Source: Variovorax sp. S12S4 (GTDB taxonomy: Bacteria > Pseudomonadota > Gammaproteobacteria > Burkholderiales > Burkholderiaceae_C). From it: a stretch of 64,000 bases of DNA. Both the position numbers and the translations under genes were made by a program. Below, piece after piece: positions 30,159 through 39,262 of this stretch (positions are counted from its first letter, which is position 1; each line of letters starts with the position of its first letter). Under the pieces are notes generated by a model, which saw nothing but the letters and a program-made list of their open reading frames with translations, had not been told where the DNA came from and made no database searches. The stretch covers positions 1,651,001-1,715,000 of the forward strand of contig NZ_JALPKR020000002.1 in assembly GCF_023195515.1 (NCBI RefSeq), read 5' to 3'.

Positions 30159-31156
30159 CAGATGACCTTCGCGCGCATCAGGTCGTTGATGCTGAGCGCG
30201 CCGATCAAAAGCCCCGCGGGGTCGACGATGAGCACGCTGGTGATGCGGTGTTCTTCCATCAGCTCGGCCGCCTCGACCGCCAGCGCATCGGCGCGCAGCG
30301 TGCGCGGGCCGGGGTGCATCACGTCGGCGGCGGTCAGGCCGCGCAGGTCGCCGCCGGTCTCCACCTGCCGGCGCAAGTCGCCGTCGGTGAAGATGCCGAT
30401 GGCCCGGCCGTCGGCGTCGACCACCGCCGTGGCGCCCAGGCCCTTGGAGCTCATCTCGCGCATCAGTTCGCTGAGCGTTGCGGTGGGTGCCACGCGCGGC
30501 ACGTCGTCGCCCGAGCGCATCACGTCGCTCACATGGGTGAGCAGCTTGCGGCCCAACGCGCCGCCGGGGTGCGAGCGCGCGAAGTCTTCAGAGCCGAAGC
30601 CGCGCGCGTCGAGCAGCGCGACCGCCAGCGCGTCGCCCATCGCCATCTGGGCGGTGGTGCTTGCGGTGGGAGCGAGGTTGAGCGGGCAGGCCTCCTTGGC
30701 AACGCCCGCATCGATCACGATGTCGGCATGGCGCGCCAGGGTGGAATCGAGGCGGCCGGTCATCGCGATGAGGGGCACGCCCTGGCGCTTGACCACCGGC
30801 AGGATCACGGTGAGCTCGTCGACCTCCCCGCTATTGGAGATGGCCAGCACCAGGTCGACCGACTTGATCATGCCGAGATCGCCGTGGCTGGCCTCGGCCG
30901 GGTGGACGAACATGGCCGGCGTGCCGGTGGAGGCCAGGGTGGCGGCGATCTTGCGGCCGACGTGGCCGCTCTTGCCCATGCCCATCACGACCACGCGGCC
31001 GCGCACCTCGAGGACCTTGCGCACGGCTTCGACGAAGCTCGGGCCCACGCGCGACTTGAGACCGAGTACGGCATCGGACTCGATGTCGAAGGTGGCGCGG
31101 GCTCGCGCGAGTATCGCGTCGGCGTCGACCACGGGGGGCAGGGGAGCTGAACTCAT
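30158..31156 (-). CDS. kdsD: D-arabinose 5-phosphate isomerase
   Basis: A 332-residue KpsF/GutQ-type isomerase that makes arabinose 5-phosphate for KDO. An SIS sugar-isomerase domain covers about residues 45-190 (MGMGKSGHVGRKIAAT, HPAEASHGDLGM, ISNSGEVDE), followed by two CBS domains (about 210-330). It heads the kdsD-kdsC-lptC operon and is divergent from the antiporter gene. Confidence 0.94.
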   Translation of the reverse strand: MSSAPLPPVVDADAILARARATFDIESDAVLGLKSRVGPSFVEAVRKVLEVRGRVVVMGMGKSGHVGRKIAATLASTGTPAMFVHPAEASHGDLGMIKSVDLVLAISNSGEVDELTVILPVVKRQGVPLIAMTGRLDSTLARHADIVIDAGVAKEACPLNLAPTASTTAQMAMGDALAVALLDARGFGSEDFARSHPGGALGRKLLTHVSDVMRSGDDVPRVAPTATLSELMREMSSKGLGATAVVDADGRAIGIFTDGDLRRQVETGGDLRGLTAADVMHPGPRTLRADALAVEAAELMEEHRITSVLIVDPAGLLIGALSINDLMRAKVI

Positions 31157-31243
31157 CGCCGGATTTTACGGGGCGGCCGGCATCCGCCGTCATCGGGTGA
31201 AAGCGGTGCGCGCGGGGCATGGACATTGCTCTAGCATCCAGCC

Positions 31244-33229
31244 ATGTCTTCGTTCGATCTCACGCTGTTGTATTTGCTTGCCGCGGTCATCGGCGTGGTG
31301 GTCTGCCGCTCGCTGAAGCTGCCGCCGATGCTCGGTTATCTGTCGGCCGGCGTGCTGATCGGCCCTCATGCGTTGGCATTGGCGCAGAACTCCGAGGCCA
31401 TCCGCCACCTGGGCGAATTCGGCGTGGTGTTCCTGATGTTCGTCATCGGGCTGGAGTTCAGCCTGCCCAAGCTGCGCGCCATGCGCAAGCATGTGTTCGG
31501 CCTCGGCTTGCTGCAGGTGTTGCTGACGATGACCCTCGCCACGGCCGGCGCGCTCTTGATCGCCTCGCAGCTGCCACCGGCCTGGCGGCTCGGCTGGCAG
31601 ACGGCGCTGGCCCTCTCGGGCGCGCTCACCATGAGCAGCACCGCCATCGTGGTCAAGCTGATGGCCGAGCGGCTCGAGCTCGAAAGCGAGCACGGCAAGC
31701 GGGTGATGGGCGTGCTGCTGTTCCAGGACTTGGCCGTGGTGCCGCTGCTGGTGCTCATTCCCGCGCTGGGCGCGCCGCCCGAAGCGCTGGCCAAGGCGAT
31801 CGGCTTCGCGACGGTGAAGGCCATCCTGCTGATCGGTGTGCTGCTCTATGGCGGGCCGCGCATCATGCGCTGGTGGCTCACGCTGGTGGCGCGGCGGCGC
31901 AGCGAGGAGCTGTTCATCCTGAACGTGCTGTTGATCACGCTCGGGCTGGCCTGGCTGACGGAACTGGCCGGCCTGAGCCTGGCGCTGGGCGCCTTCATCG
32001 CCGGCATGCTGGTTTCGGAGACCGAATACAAGCACCAGGTCGAAACCGACATCCGCCCGTTCCACGACGTGCTGCTGGGGCTCTTCTTCATCACGGTGGG
32101 CATGTCGCTCGACTGGCACATCGTGGTGGACCGCTGGGCGCTGGTGGGTGTGCTGCTGCTGATACCGCTGGCGTTCAAGCTGGTTCTGGTGACGGTGCTG
32201 GCGCGGGTGCTGGGGGCAACTTCGGGCGTGTCGCTGCGCACCGGCCTCTACCTGGCGCAGGCGGGCGAATTCGGCTTCGTGCTGCTGACGCTTGCGCAGG
32301 AGCGCAGCCTGCTGCCGCCGTGGCTCGCCCACCCGGTGCTGGCCTCGATGGTGCTGTCGATGCTGGCCACGCCGTTCATCGTGATGTACACCAACGCCAT
32401 CGTGCGCAAGCTGGTGGCGAGCGACTGGCTCCAGCAATCGCTGCAGATGACGTCCATCGCGCGCAAGACCATCAACACCGCGAAGCACGTGATCATCTGC
32501 GGCTACGGGCGCTGCGGCCAGAACCTGGCACGCATCCTGGAGCGCGAAGGCATTCCCTACATGGCGCTGGACCTGGACCCCGACCGCGTGCGGCAGGCCG
32601 CTGCAGCCGGCGATTCGGTGGTGTTCGGCGACGCGGCGCGGCTGCAGGCGCTGATGGCGGCCGGCCTGGCCCGCGCCAGCGCCGTGGTCGTCACCTACCT
32701 CGACGTGCCCGGCGCCATGAAGGTGCTCGCCAATACCCGCGCCCACGCACCGCAGGTGCCGGTGATCGTGCGCACCCAGGACGACCACGACCTGGAGAAG
32801 CTGCAGGCCGCCGGCGCCACCGAGGTGGTGCCCGAAGCCATCGAGGGTTCTCTGATGCTCGCGAGCCACGCGCTGGCCCTGGTCGGCGTGCCGATGCGGC
32901 GCGTGATCCGCGTGGTGCAGGACCAGCGCGATGCGCGCTACAACCTGCTGCGCGGCTACTTTCATGGGGCCGACGACGACAACGCCGACGAACTCGACCA
33001 TGAGCGGCTCAACACCTTCACGCTCACGCCCGGTGCGCGCGCGGTCGGCCAGACGCTGGCGCGGATGGCGCTTGAAACACTGGGTGTACGCGTTGCCGGC
33101 CTGCGCCGACATGACGGCCAGCCGCAGGAGCCCACCGACGACACGGTGCTGACGGACGGCGACACGCTGGTGCTGTCGGGCAAACCCGCCGCATTGGCCG
33201 TCGCCATCGAGCGGCTGCAAAAGGGCTGA
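31244..33229 (+). CDS. CPA2 monovalent cation:proton antiporter with TrkA domains (KefB/YbaL type)
   Basis: A 661-residue protein. An antiporter membrane domain of about 12 helices (residues 1-390, LGYLSAGVLIGPHALA and FMFVIGLEFSLPKL-like segments) is followed by a TrkA-N nucleotide-binding domain (about 412-530, VIICGYGRCGQNLARIL) and a TrkA-C domain near the end (about 575-658). Such proteins are K+ or Na+ efflux systems, often gated by glutathione adducts or nucleotides. It is divergent from kdsD, a common Burkholderiales arrangement. Confidence 0.92.
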   Translation: MSSFDLTLLYLLAAVIGVVVCRSLKLPPMLGYLSAGVLIGPHALALAQNSEAIRHLGEFGVVFLMFVIGLEFSLPKLRAMRKHVFGLGLLQVLLTMTLATAGALLIASQLPPAWRLGWQTALALSGALTMSSTAIVVKLMAERLELESEHGKRVMGVLLFQDLAVVPLLVLIPALGAPPEALAKAIGFATVKAILLIGVLLYGGPRIMRWWLTLVARRRSEELFILNVLLITLGLAWLTELAGLSLALGAFIAGMLVSETEYKHQVETDIRPFHDVLLGLFFITVGMSLDWHIVVDRWALVGVLLLIPLAFKLVLVTVLARVLGATSGVSLRTGLYLAQAGEFGFVLLTLAQERSLLPPWLAHPVLASMVLSMLATPFIVMYTNAIVRKLVASDWLQQSLQMTSIARKTINTAKHVIICGYGRCGQNLARILEREGIPYMALDLDPDRVRQAAAAGDSVVFGDAARLQALMAAGLARASAVVVTYLDVPGAMKVLANTRAHAPQVPVIVRTQDDHDLEKLQAAGATEVVPEAIEGSLMLASHALALVGVPMRRVIRVVQDQRDARYNLLRGYFHGADDDNADELDHERLNTFTLTPGARAVGQTLARMALETLGVRVAGLRRHDGQPQEPTDDTVLTDGDTLVLSGKPAALAVAIERLQKG

Positions 33230-33272
33230 GAGAAACGCGCCGACAGGGGCGGCCGCAGCCTTCGGAACCCGC

Positions 33273-34226
33273 TCAGTTCACCAGCGTGGGATTGCGCTTT
33301 TCTTCTTCGATCCGCTGCTGACGGCGCACCGCCTCGCATTGCGCGTGCGGCTTGAATTCGGCCTTGAGGCACTGCGCAGCCATGCACTGCGCCTTCGCGA
33401 TGAAATTGCGGTCGCCGCAGATGGATTGCGGATCTGACGGTCCCGCCGCTGCGGGCTGCGGCGCGGGCGCGGCGGCCACTGCCGGCGCGGGCTCGGGCGC
33501 GCCCGGCTGCGACGGTGCCGCTGGCGCGGGCTTGCGGGACTTGGCCGCGGCGGATGGCGGCTTCGGGGTTGCGATGGCCGGCGTGGCCGGGGCTGCGGCG
33601 GCAAGTGCCGCATCTGCCGCAGCCGGGGGCTCGGTGGGCGGCAAGGCGAGCGGTGCCGCCTCGGAAGCTGGCGATGCAGGAGCAGGCGCCACGGCAGCCG
33701 CGGCAACAGGCACCGGGGGCGACGCTGCTTCGGCCTGTTCGTCCGGCGTGCCTTTTCCGTAGCCGTACCAGCCGGCGACGATCATGAGCAGCCCCACGGC
33801 CAGCAGCACCAGCCAAAGCAGGATGCCGCGCATGCGCGGTGGCTTGTTGCGCACTTCCGCGCCGGCAGGGCGCGGCGTCCGAGGCCTCGAAGCCTTCTTG
33901 GCCCGGGGCTCGCGCGGCGGCGAAGGCGGCCGCCTGGAGCGGCCCGCGCCGACGATGACGGTCTTCTCATCGGCCAGCGATCCGGCATGCGCGTAGGCCG
34001 CCTGAGAAGCGATCGGCAAGCTGCCGTCGAAAAGCCCGCCGGGAATGGTGGGTGCGCGCAACTGCGCGGGCGCCGTGGCGGCCCATTCGCGCTCCGACCG
34101 GCTTTCAGGGCCTGGTGGCGGCGCCATCGGCGCCGGTGCCGCAGGCGCCAGCTTTCCGCCGCAACTCCTGCAGAAATTCGCGCCCTCGCGGTTCTCCGCG
34201 CTGCACACCAGACAGATCAAGGCCAT
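33273..34226 (-). CDS. zinc-ribbon, single-pass membrane protein with Pro/Ala-rich periplasmic stalk
   Basis: A 317-residue protein not assigned to a named family. The N-terminus is a zinc ribbon (CLVC at residues 5-8 and CRSC at 19-22). A basic disordered linker follows, then one transmembrane helix (about 134-155), a long Ala/Pro stalk (about 165-270) and a small Cys-containing C-terminal domain (CGDRNFIAKAQC ... CLKAEFKPHAQCEAV). The topology suggests a cytosolic sensor ribbon and a periplasmic disulfide-containing head. It reads convergently towards the antiporter gene. Confidence 0.72.
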   Translation of the reverse strand: MALICLVCSAENREGANFCRSCGGKLAPAAPAPMAPPPGPESRSEREWAATAPAQLRAPTIPGGLFDGSLPIASQAAYAHAGSLADEKTVIVGAGRSRRPPSPPREPRAKKASRPRTPRPAGAEVRNKPPRMRGILLWLVLLAVGLLMIVAGWYGYGKGTPDEQAEAASPPVPVAAAAVAPAPASPASEAAPLALPPTEPPAAADAALAAAAPATPAIATPKPPSAAAKSRKPAPAAPSQPGAPEPAPAVAAAPAPQPAAAGPSDPQSICGDRNFIAKAQCMAAQCLKAEFKPHAQCEAVRRQQRIEEEKRNPTLVN

Positions 34227-34311
34227 GACGACTGACTTCTAGGAAAACGATTTCAAAAACTGGCTTGAAGAGCCGTCTGGGCCTGAATTGCGGAACCGAC
34301 CCGATGGAGGT

Positions 34312-34773
34312 TCAGGTCACCGCGACGCGCTTGGACCGATGCCCCATGCGCTTGGCGATCACCGCGCCGAGCCCCATGGCAATTTCGAGGGCGAGGTTGG
34401 GTTGCCGGTTGGACATTTCCGCAAAGCGGATGGCCGTGAGGCGCCACACGCGGCCGGCGCCGGTCACCACCACGTTGGCCGAATGCGGCTCGCGCGAGAA
34501 GAACGAGCCTTCGCCCACCACCGATCCCGGCATGAGCACGGCCAGCTTCATCTGTTCCTTGCTGCTGACGCGATGCACGCTGATGGCGCCGCCTTCGAGG
34601 AAATACACCGAGCGGTCGTGGGTGCCTTGTTCGATGAGAACGTCGCCAACGCCGGTATCGATGGGCTGCAGATAGCCCGCCAGCGTTTCCCACTGCTGTA
34701 CGTTGAGCGTCAACGCAAAGGCGTCGTTGCTGTTGTTGTCCGCGATGGCGCGGCTCAGGTTCTGGATGGACAT
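34312..34773 (-). CDS. cyclic nucleotide-binding domain protein
   Basis: A 153-residue protein consisting essentially of one cNMP-binding beta-barrel, with VLIEQGTHDRSVYFLEGG and the phosphate-binding-cassette-like region MPGSVVGEGSFFSREPHSA, followed by a short helix. It has no helix-turn-helix, so it is not a Crp-type activator and probably acts on a partner. It lies upstream of mnmE on the same strand with a 90-bp gap. Confidence 0.87.
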   Translation of the reverse strand: MSIQNLSRAIADNNSNDAFALTLNVQQWETLAGYLQPIDTGVGDVLIEQGTHDRSVYFLEGGAISVHRVSSKEQMKLAVLMPGSVVGEGSFFSREPHSANVVVTGAGRVWRLTAIRFAEMSNRQPNLALEIAMGLGAVIAKRMGHRSKRVAVT

Positions 34774-34863
34774 GCTTTTCTCAACCCCCGCATCTGTGCC
34801 GAAGTATCCGCGAAGGCCGCGGGTTTCGGCTACAACTCTTTACGTTTTTCGTTGCGGCTGTCG

Positions 34864-36282
34864 CTATTTGCCGATGCAGAAGCGCGAAAAGATGACCCCC
34901 AGCAGGTCGTCCGCGCCGAATTCGCCGGTGATTTCGTTCAGTGCGTTCTGCGCGAGGCGCAACTCTTCGGCCAGCAGATCGAGCAGTTGGGCTTGTGCAG
35001 CCAAGTGGCTTGCAGCCAACTCCAAGTGGGTTTGGACGCGGCCCAGCGCCTGCACATGGCGCGCGCGAGCGAGGTAGACGCCCTCGGGCACCGACTGCCA
35101 ACCCGCCATGGCAAGCAGTTGTTCGCGCAGCGCTTCGATGCCGAGGCCGGTCTTGGCGGAAAGGGCAATGCCCTGGGCCGGCGCAGGTATGGCGGTTGTG
35201 GGCGCGGCGTCCTGCTTGTTCCACACATCGAGCACCGGCACGCTCGCGGGCAGCTTCTGCCGCAGGCCGCGCAGGATCTCCGCGTCGGCGGCGGCGTAGT
35301 CGGCGTGGCTAGAGCGCGTCAGGTCGTGCAGGAAGAGCACGGCGTCGGCGCTCTCGATCTGGCCCCACGCGCGCGCAACGCCGATCTGCTCGACTTCGTC
35401 GCTGCTCTCGCGCAGGCCCGCGGTGTCGGCCACATGCAGCGGCACCCCATGGATCTGGATCGTTTGCGAGACCACGTCGCGCGTCGTGCCTGCCACCGCG
35501 CTCACGATGGCCAGTTCGGCACCGGCGAGTGCATTGAGCAGCGAACTTTTGCCTGCATTGGGCTGGCCTGCAATCACGACCTTGATGCCTTCGCGCAGCA
35601 GCGCCCCTTGCTTCGCGCGCTGCTGCACCGCCGCAAGTTGCGCCTGCAATCTCACCAGCTGCCCGGCCGCATCGGCCTTTTGAAGAAAGTCGATTTCCTC
35701 TTCCGGAAAGTCGAGCGTCGCCTCGACCAGCATGCGCAGGTGGATCAACGCATCGCGCAGCGTATGGATCTCGCGCGAGAAGGCGCCCGAGAGCGAACGG
35801 CCGGCGCTGCGCGCGGCCGCCTCGGTGCTGGCGTCGATCAGGTCTGCAATGGCCTCGGCCTGGGCCAGGTCGATCTTGCCGTTGAGAAAGGCGCGCTGGC
35901 TGAACTCGCCCGGCTCGGCCACGCGCAGGCCGGGCAGCCGCGGCCGGCCAGTAACCGCGTCGGGCTCGGCGGCGGCTTCGAGGCAGCGCGCCAGCAACAG
36001 TTGCAGCACCACCGTTCCGCCGTGCGCCTGCAGTTCGAGCACGTCTTCGCCGGTGAACGAATGCGGCGAGGGAAAGTGGATGGCCAGGCCATGGTCGACC
36101 GGCTCGCCGGCCGCATCGCGGAAGGGCAGGTAGGTGGCTTCGCGTGGCTTGAGCGGCCGGCCGCAAAGCGCTTCGATCAGCGGCGCGAGCCGGGCGCCCG
36201 AAACGCGCACGATGCCCACCGCCCCGCGCCCCGAGGCGGTGGCTATGGCGACGATGGGATCGGTAGTGCGGGCGAATGTCAT
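34864..36282 (-). CDS. mnmE: tRNA uridine-5-carboxymethylaminomethyl(34) synthesis GTPase MnmE
   Basis: A 472-residue protein with the N-terminal tetrahydrofolate-binding domain (about residues 5-125), a helical domain and an inserted G domain (about 225-390: [14 protein letters not shown] for G1, DTAGLRES for G3, WNKQD for G4). It ends FCIGK, the C-terminal cysteine signature. With MnmG it modifies the wobble uridine of several tRNAs. Its place downstream of yidC is the standard gamma/betaproteobacterial order. Confidence 0.96.
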   Translation of the reverse strand: MTFARTTDPIVAIATASGRGAVGIVRVSGARLAPLIEALCGRPLKPREATYLPFRDAAGEPVDHGLAIHFPSPHSFTGEDVLELQAHGGTVVLQLLLARCLEAAAEPDAVTGRPRLPGLRVAEPGEFSQRAFLNGKIDLAQAEAIADLIDASTEAAARSAGRSLSGAFSREIHTLRDALIHLRMLVEATLDFPEEEIDFLQKADAAGQLVRLQAQLAAVQQRAKQGALLREGIKVVIAGQPNAGKSSLLNALAGAELAIVSAVAGTTRDVVSQTIQIHGVPLHVADTAGLRESSDEVEQIGVARAWGQIESADAVLFLHDLTRSSHADYAAADAEILRGLRQKLPASVPVLDVWNKQDAAPTTAIPAPAQGIALSAKTGLGIEALREQLLAMAGWQSVPEGVYLARARHVQALGRVQTHLELAASHLAAQAQLLDLLAEELRLAQNALNEITGEFGADDLLGVIFSRFCIGK

Positions 36283-36302
36283 GGAAGCGCGATTCTTTCA
36301 GC

Positions 36303-36336
36303 AAAAAGGCAAAGGGCCGCGAATGCGGCCCTTTGC
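36303..36336 (-). terminator. hairpin between yidC and mnmE
   Basis: A perfect 10-bp inverted repeat (AAAGGGCCGC / GCGGCCCTTT) with a four-base loop is followed on the minus strand by GCCTTTTTGC, so it can act as a terminator or attenuator between the two genes. Confidence 0.65.
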
Positions 36337-36360
36337 GGGAGTGGCGGAAGCCGCTGCGGC

Positions 36361-38046
36361 TTACTTGCCGAGCACGCCCAGCCGCTTGTTGATGAACCAC
36401 TGCTGCGCGATCGACAGCACGTTGTTGGTGATCCAGTACAGCACCAGGCCGGCCGGGAAGAAGATGAACATCACGCTGAACGCGAGCGGCATGATCCACA
36501 TCAGCTTGGCCTGCATCGGGTCCGGCGGCGTCGGGTTGAGCCAGGTCTGGAACAACGAGGTCAGCGTCATCACGATCGGCAGGATGTACCAGGGATCGGG
36601 TGCCGAGAGGTCGGTGATCCAGCCGATCCACGGCGCATGGCGCATTTCGACCGACGACAGCAGCACCCAGTAGAGCGCGATGAACACCGGGATCTGGATC
36701 AGGATCGGGAAGCAGCCGCCCATCGGGTTGACCTTCTCGGTCTTGTAGATGCGCATCATCTCCTGCTGCATTTCCTGCGGCTTGTCCTTCAGCCGCTCGC
36801 GCATTTCCATGATCTTGGGGTTGATGGCCTTCATCTTGGCCATGCTGGCGTAGGCCTTGGCGTTGAGCCAGTAGAAGGCCGCCTTCAGCAGCACCACCAG
36901 CGCCACGATGGCCCAGCCCCAGTTGCCCAGGATGCCGTGCAGCTGGTTCAGCAGCCAGTACAGCGGCTTGGAAATGATCGCGAAGATGCCGTAGTCCTTG
37001 ACCAGGTCGAGGCCCGGTGCAATGGCTTCGAGCTTCTTTTCTTCTTCGGGGCCGGCGAACAGCGCGCTGTTGACCACCAGGGTCTGGCCCGGGGCGATCT
37101 TCGGCAGCGTGGCCACCATGGCGACGGTGAAGAGATTGTCGCCCAGGTCCTTCACGCGGAATTCGCGCCGGAGCTGTTCGCTGGCCGGGTCGCCCTTGAG
37201 GAGCCACGCCGACACGAAGTAATGCTGCACCATTGCAATCCAGCCGTCGTTGGCGGGCGGCGGCGGCTCGACCTTGCCCTTGGCAATGTCCTTGAAGTCG
37301 AGCTTGTGGAACTTCTTTTCGTTGGTGTAGGCCGCCGGACCGGTGAAGGTGTTGGTGCCGAACATCGTGCCCGCTGCCACCGTGCCGTGGCGCAGCAGCT
37401 GCATGTAGAGCTGCGCGTCGCGCGGCTGGTCGCTCACATTGACCACTTCATGGCGCACGCCGACGGTGTATTCGCCGCGCTTGAAGACATAGGTCTTGAC
37501 GTACTTGAGGCCGCCCGAGGGGGCGCTTTCGAAGCTCACTTCGAGCGTGTTCTGGCCCTCGGCCATTTCGCGCGGACCGGCCTTCGGCGTCATGGGCGTC
37601 AGGTGGTTGGGAAAGGCTTCCCCGGTCTGGCTCAGCAGGCCGGTTTGCGCCACGTAGCGCGTGGCGGGCGAGTCGTTCTCGAACAGCACCACGTGCTTGG
37701 TGCGATCGGCTTCGTCGAACTTGAGCAGTTCGAGATAGTTGACCGTGGCGCCTTCGCTGTCGATCACCGCCTTGAAGAGGTCGGTGGTCACGTTGACGCG
37801 CTCACGCGGCGCGGCGGGCGCAGCCTGCGTGGGCACGGCGGCGGCGCTGCCACCGGCCGTGGATGCGCTCGGTACGCCGTTGCTGGCCGCCGGCGTGCTG
37901 CCCGCCGGGGCAGAGGCCACGGCAGCTGGCTTGGTCGACGGCAGGAAAGTCGGCTTGTTGCCGTTGAAGACCTGCCATTGGTCCCACAGCAGCACCAGCG
38001 AGAAACCAAAAATCACCCACAGGATCGTGCGGCGTATATCGTTCAT
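36361..38046 (-). CDS. yidC: membrane protein insertase YidC
   Basis: A 561-residue inner-membrane insertase. There is one N-terminal helix (about residues 7-22), a Pro/Ala/Ser-rich linker, a large periplasmic beta-domain (about 80-345) and the conserved five-helix core (about 360-545) with WGWAIVALVVLLKAAFYWL, PMGGCFPILIQIPVFIALYW and MPLAFSVMFIFFPAGLVLYW. It inserts respiratory and ATP-synthase subunits with or without SecYEG. Its start overlaps the yidD stop (ATGA). Confidence 0.97.
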   Translation of the reverse strand: MNDIRRTILWVIFGFSLVLLWDQWQVFNGNKPTFLPSTKPAAVASAPAGSTPAASNGVPSASTAGGSAAAVPTQAAPAAPRERVNVTTDLFKAVIDSEGATVNYLELLKFDEADRTKHVVLFENDSPATRYVAQTGLLSQTGEAFPNHLTPMTPKAGPREMAEGQNTLEVSFESAPSGGLKYVKTYVFKRGEYTVGVRHEVVNVSDQPRDAQLYMQLLRHGTVAAGTMFGTNTFTGPAAYTNEKKFHKLDFKDIAKGKVEPPPPANDGWIAMVQHYFVSAWLLKGDPASEQLRREFRVKDLGDNLFTVAMVATLPKIAPGQTLVVNSALFAGPEEEKKLEAIAPGLDLVKDYGIFAIISKPLYWLLNQLHGILGNWGWAIVALVVLLKAAFYWLNAKAYASMAKMKAINPKIMEMRERLKDKPQEMQQEMMRIYKTEKVNPMGGCFPILIQIPVFIALYWVLLSSVEMRHAPWIGWITDLSAPDPWYILPIVMTLTSLFQTWLNPTPPDPMQAKLMWIMPLAFSVMFIFFPAGLVLYWITNNVLSIAQQWFINKRLGVLGK

Positions 38047-38330
38047 GACGAAGACTTCTTGTCGGAGGAAAGGAGAGACGAAAACAGCGAGCCTGACTTG
38101 TCAGTGCGACACTGTGATGCCGGTGGAACCGGATCGTGCCCGCCCTGGCACCAGGGCTGGCAGCGCACGATGCGGTGCAGGGTGAGGTAGCTGCCCTTGA
38201 GAGCGCCGTGGACTTCCAGCGCCTCGATCGAATAGACGGAGCAGGTCGGCTCGAAGCGGCATGACTGCCCGAGCCACGGGCTCAGCAACAGGCGGTAGCC
38301 CTTCACAAGGCCGATCAGCAGGCGCTTCAT
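38043..38330 (-). CDS. yidD: membrane protein insertion efficiency factor YidD
   Basis: A 95-residue protein of the YidD family with the conserved cysteine pattern in SCRFEPTCSVYSIEAL and RIVRCQPWCQGGHDPVP. An N-terminal amphipathic helix (KRLLIGLVKGYRLLLSP) associates with the inner membrane, helping Sec/YidC insertion. ATGA overlaps at both ends (with rnpA and yidC) show a tightly coupled operon. Confidence 0.95.
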   Translation of the reverse strand: MKRLLIGLVKGYRLLLSPWLGQSCRFEPTCSVYSIEALEVHGALKGSYLTLHRIVRCQPWCQGGHDPVPPASQCRTDKSGSLFSSLLSSDKKSSS

Positions 38331-38722
38331 GACGAGGATGCAGGGCCGCGCGCGGCCCGCGCCAGCAGTTGCTGGAGCTCGGCGCGCACCGCAGCCTTGA
38401 GCTTGTCGGAGCTGGCGCTCACGAATTCCTTGCGGTCGAACGCCGCGCGCAGCCGCACCACGTGCGCCGCACGAGGCAGGCCGACGTCGGGCGCGGCGCT
38501 CACGGTATAGATCTGTCGCTTGATGGCGTTGCGCGTGACGGCGCGGCGCGCCCAGCGCTTGGGCACCATGGCGCCCAGCCAGACATCGTCGGACGCGAAC
38601 AAGGGCTGCGCGCTCGACGTTGAATCGAGTGCGCAGCGATGCAATGCGAAATGAGCAGTGCGCGCCACGGTGGCACCTGCGAGGACGGCCTGGAATTGCG
38701 CGCGGGTCTTGAGCCGCTGCAT
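38327..38722 (-). CDS. rnpA: ribonuclease P protein component
   Basis: A 131-residue basic protein. It starts MQRLKTRAQFQAVLAG and carries the RNase P protein signature RRAVTRNAIKRQIY near residues 70-83. It assists the RNase P RNA in maturing tRNA 5' ends. The ATG at 38722 is the family start although the open frame runs further upstream. It lies between rpmH and yidD as in most bacteria. Confidence 0.94.
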   Translation of the reverse strand: MQRLKTRAQFQAVLAGATVARTAHFALHRCALDSTSSAQPLFASDDVWLGAMVPKRWARRAVTRNAIKRQIYTVSAAPDVGLPRAAHVVRLRAAFDRKEFVSASSDKLKAAVRAELQQLLARAARGPASSS

Positions 38723-38808
38723 GGAAGCCGGGCCAGACACGCCAGAAACGCTGGCTGGGAAAGCTGGCGCTGGCGGGTCGGCGGCTGGCAACGGCAGAGG
38801 AACTGCCG

Positions 38809-38943
38809 TCAGACGGCCAGGCGCTTGCGGCCCTTGGCGCGGCGTGCGTTGATGACGGCACGGCCGCCACGGGTCTTCATGCGGACCAGAAAGCCGTGGG
38901 TACGGGCGCGGCGGACTTTGGAAGCTTGGTAAGTGCGTTTCAT
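38809..38943 (-). CDS. rpmH: 50S ribosomal protein L34
   Basis: A 44-residue, very basic ribosomal protein read directly from the minus strand. It begins [18 protein letters not shown] and ends GRKRLAV, the complete L34 sequence length. It heads the rpmH-rnpA-yidD-yidC-mnmE operon and faces away from dnaA across the origin region. Confidence 0.97.
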   Translation of the reverse strand: MKRTYQASKVRRARTHGFLVRMKTRGGRAVINARRAKGRKRLAV

Positions 38944-39153
38944 GATGAGATTTCCTGCTGATTCCCCCGATATCCACCGAGCCCGACGAAGCCTGGAAAG
39001 GCTGTATCGGGCAGGCGGGCGCTGGGAGCGTTTTTCGGATGACCCCCGAAAGACGCAATGAGGTTTTCAGGGAAACCCGCAATTATCGCAAACATTCGGC
39101 CCAACACCAAACATCGAGTAACTTTGCGGGCCTTTGCATGGTGCCCGGGGGGA

Positions 39154-39162
39154 TGTGGATAA
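39154..39162 (-). promoter_or_regulatory. DnaA box
   Basis: An exact match to the 9-mer consensus TTATCCACA on the minus strand, 100 bp before the dnaA start. Confidence 0.8.
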
Positions 39163-39203
39163 GGTTTTGACAAGTTAGAATGCGGGCCGCCTTGCAGCAG
39201 AGA

Positions 39204-39212
39204 ATATCCACA
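39204..39212 (+). promoter_or_regulatory. DnaA box (one mismatch)
   Basis: ATATCCACA differs from the 9-mer consensus at one position. It faces the perfect box 41 bp away and may serve both origin function and dnaA autoregulation. Confidence 0.6.
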
Positions 39213-39262
39213 ATACATATACCAAAAAATGGACGAGGGACGCACCACTTTTTCAAGCACCC

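Larger units (their letters stand above)
38944..39262. other. probable oriC: rpmH-dnaA intergenic region
   Basis: This 319-bp gap between divergent rpmH and dnaA contains a perfect-consensus DnaA box (TGTGGATAA, 39154-39162) and a near match in the other orientation (ATATCCACA, 39204-39212). Weaker look-alikes occur at about 38970 (ATATCCACC) and 39084 (TTATCGCAA). The dnaA-proximal 100 bp is the most AT-rich part. The gene context is the classical bacterial origin, but few boxes are present, so extra boxes elsewhere are possible. Promoters for rpmH and dnaA must also lie here. Confidence 0.7.

Noticed and set aside
34288..38190. 1300-codon rightward open frame
   Set aside because: It runs antisense to mnmE and yidC, has no family features and reflects the lack of stop codons opposite GC-rich genes.
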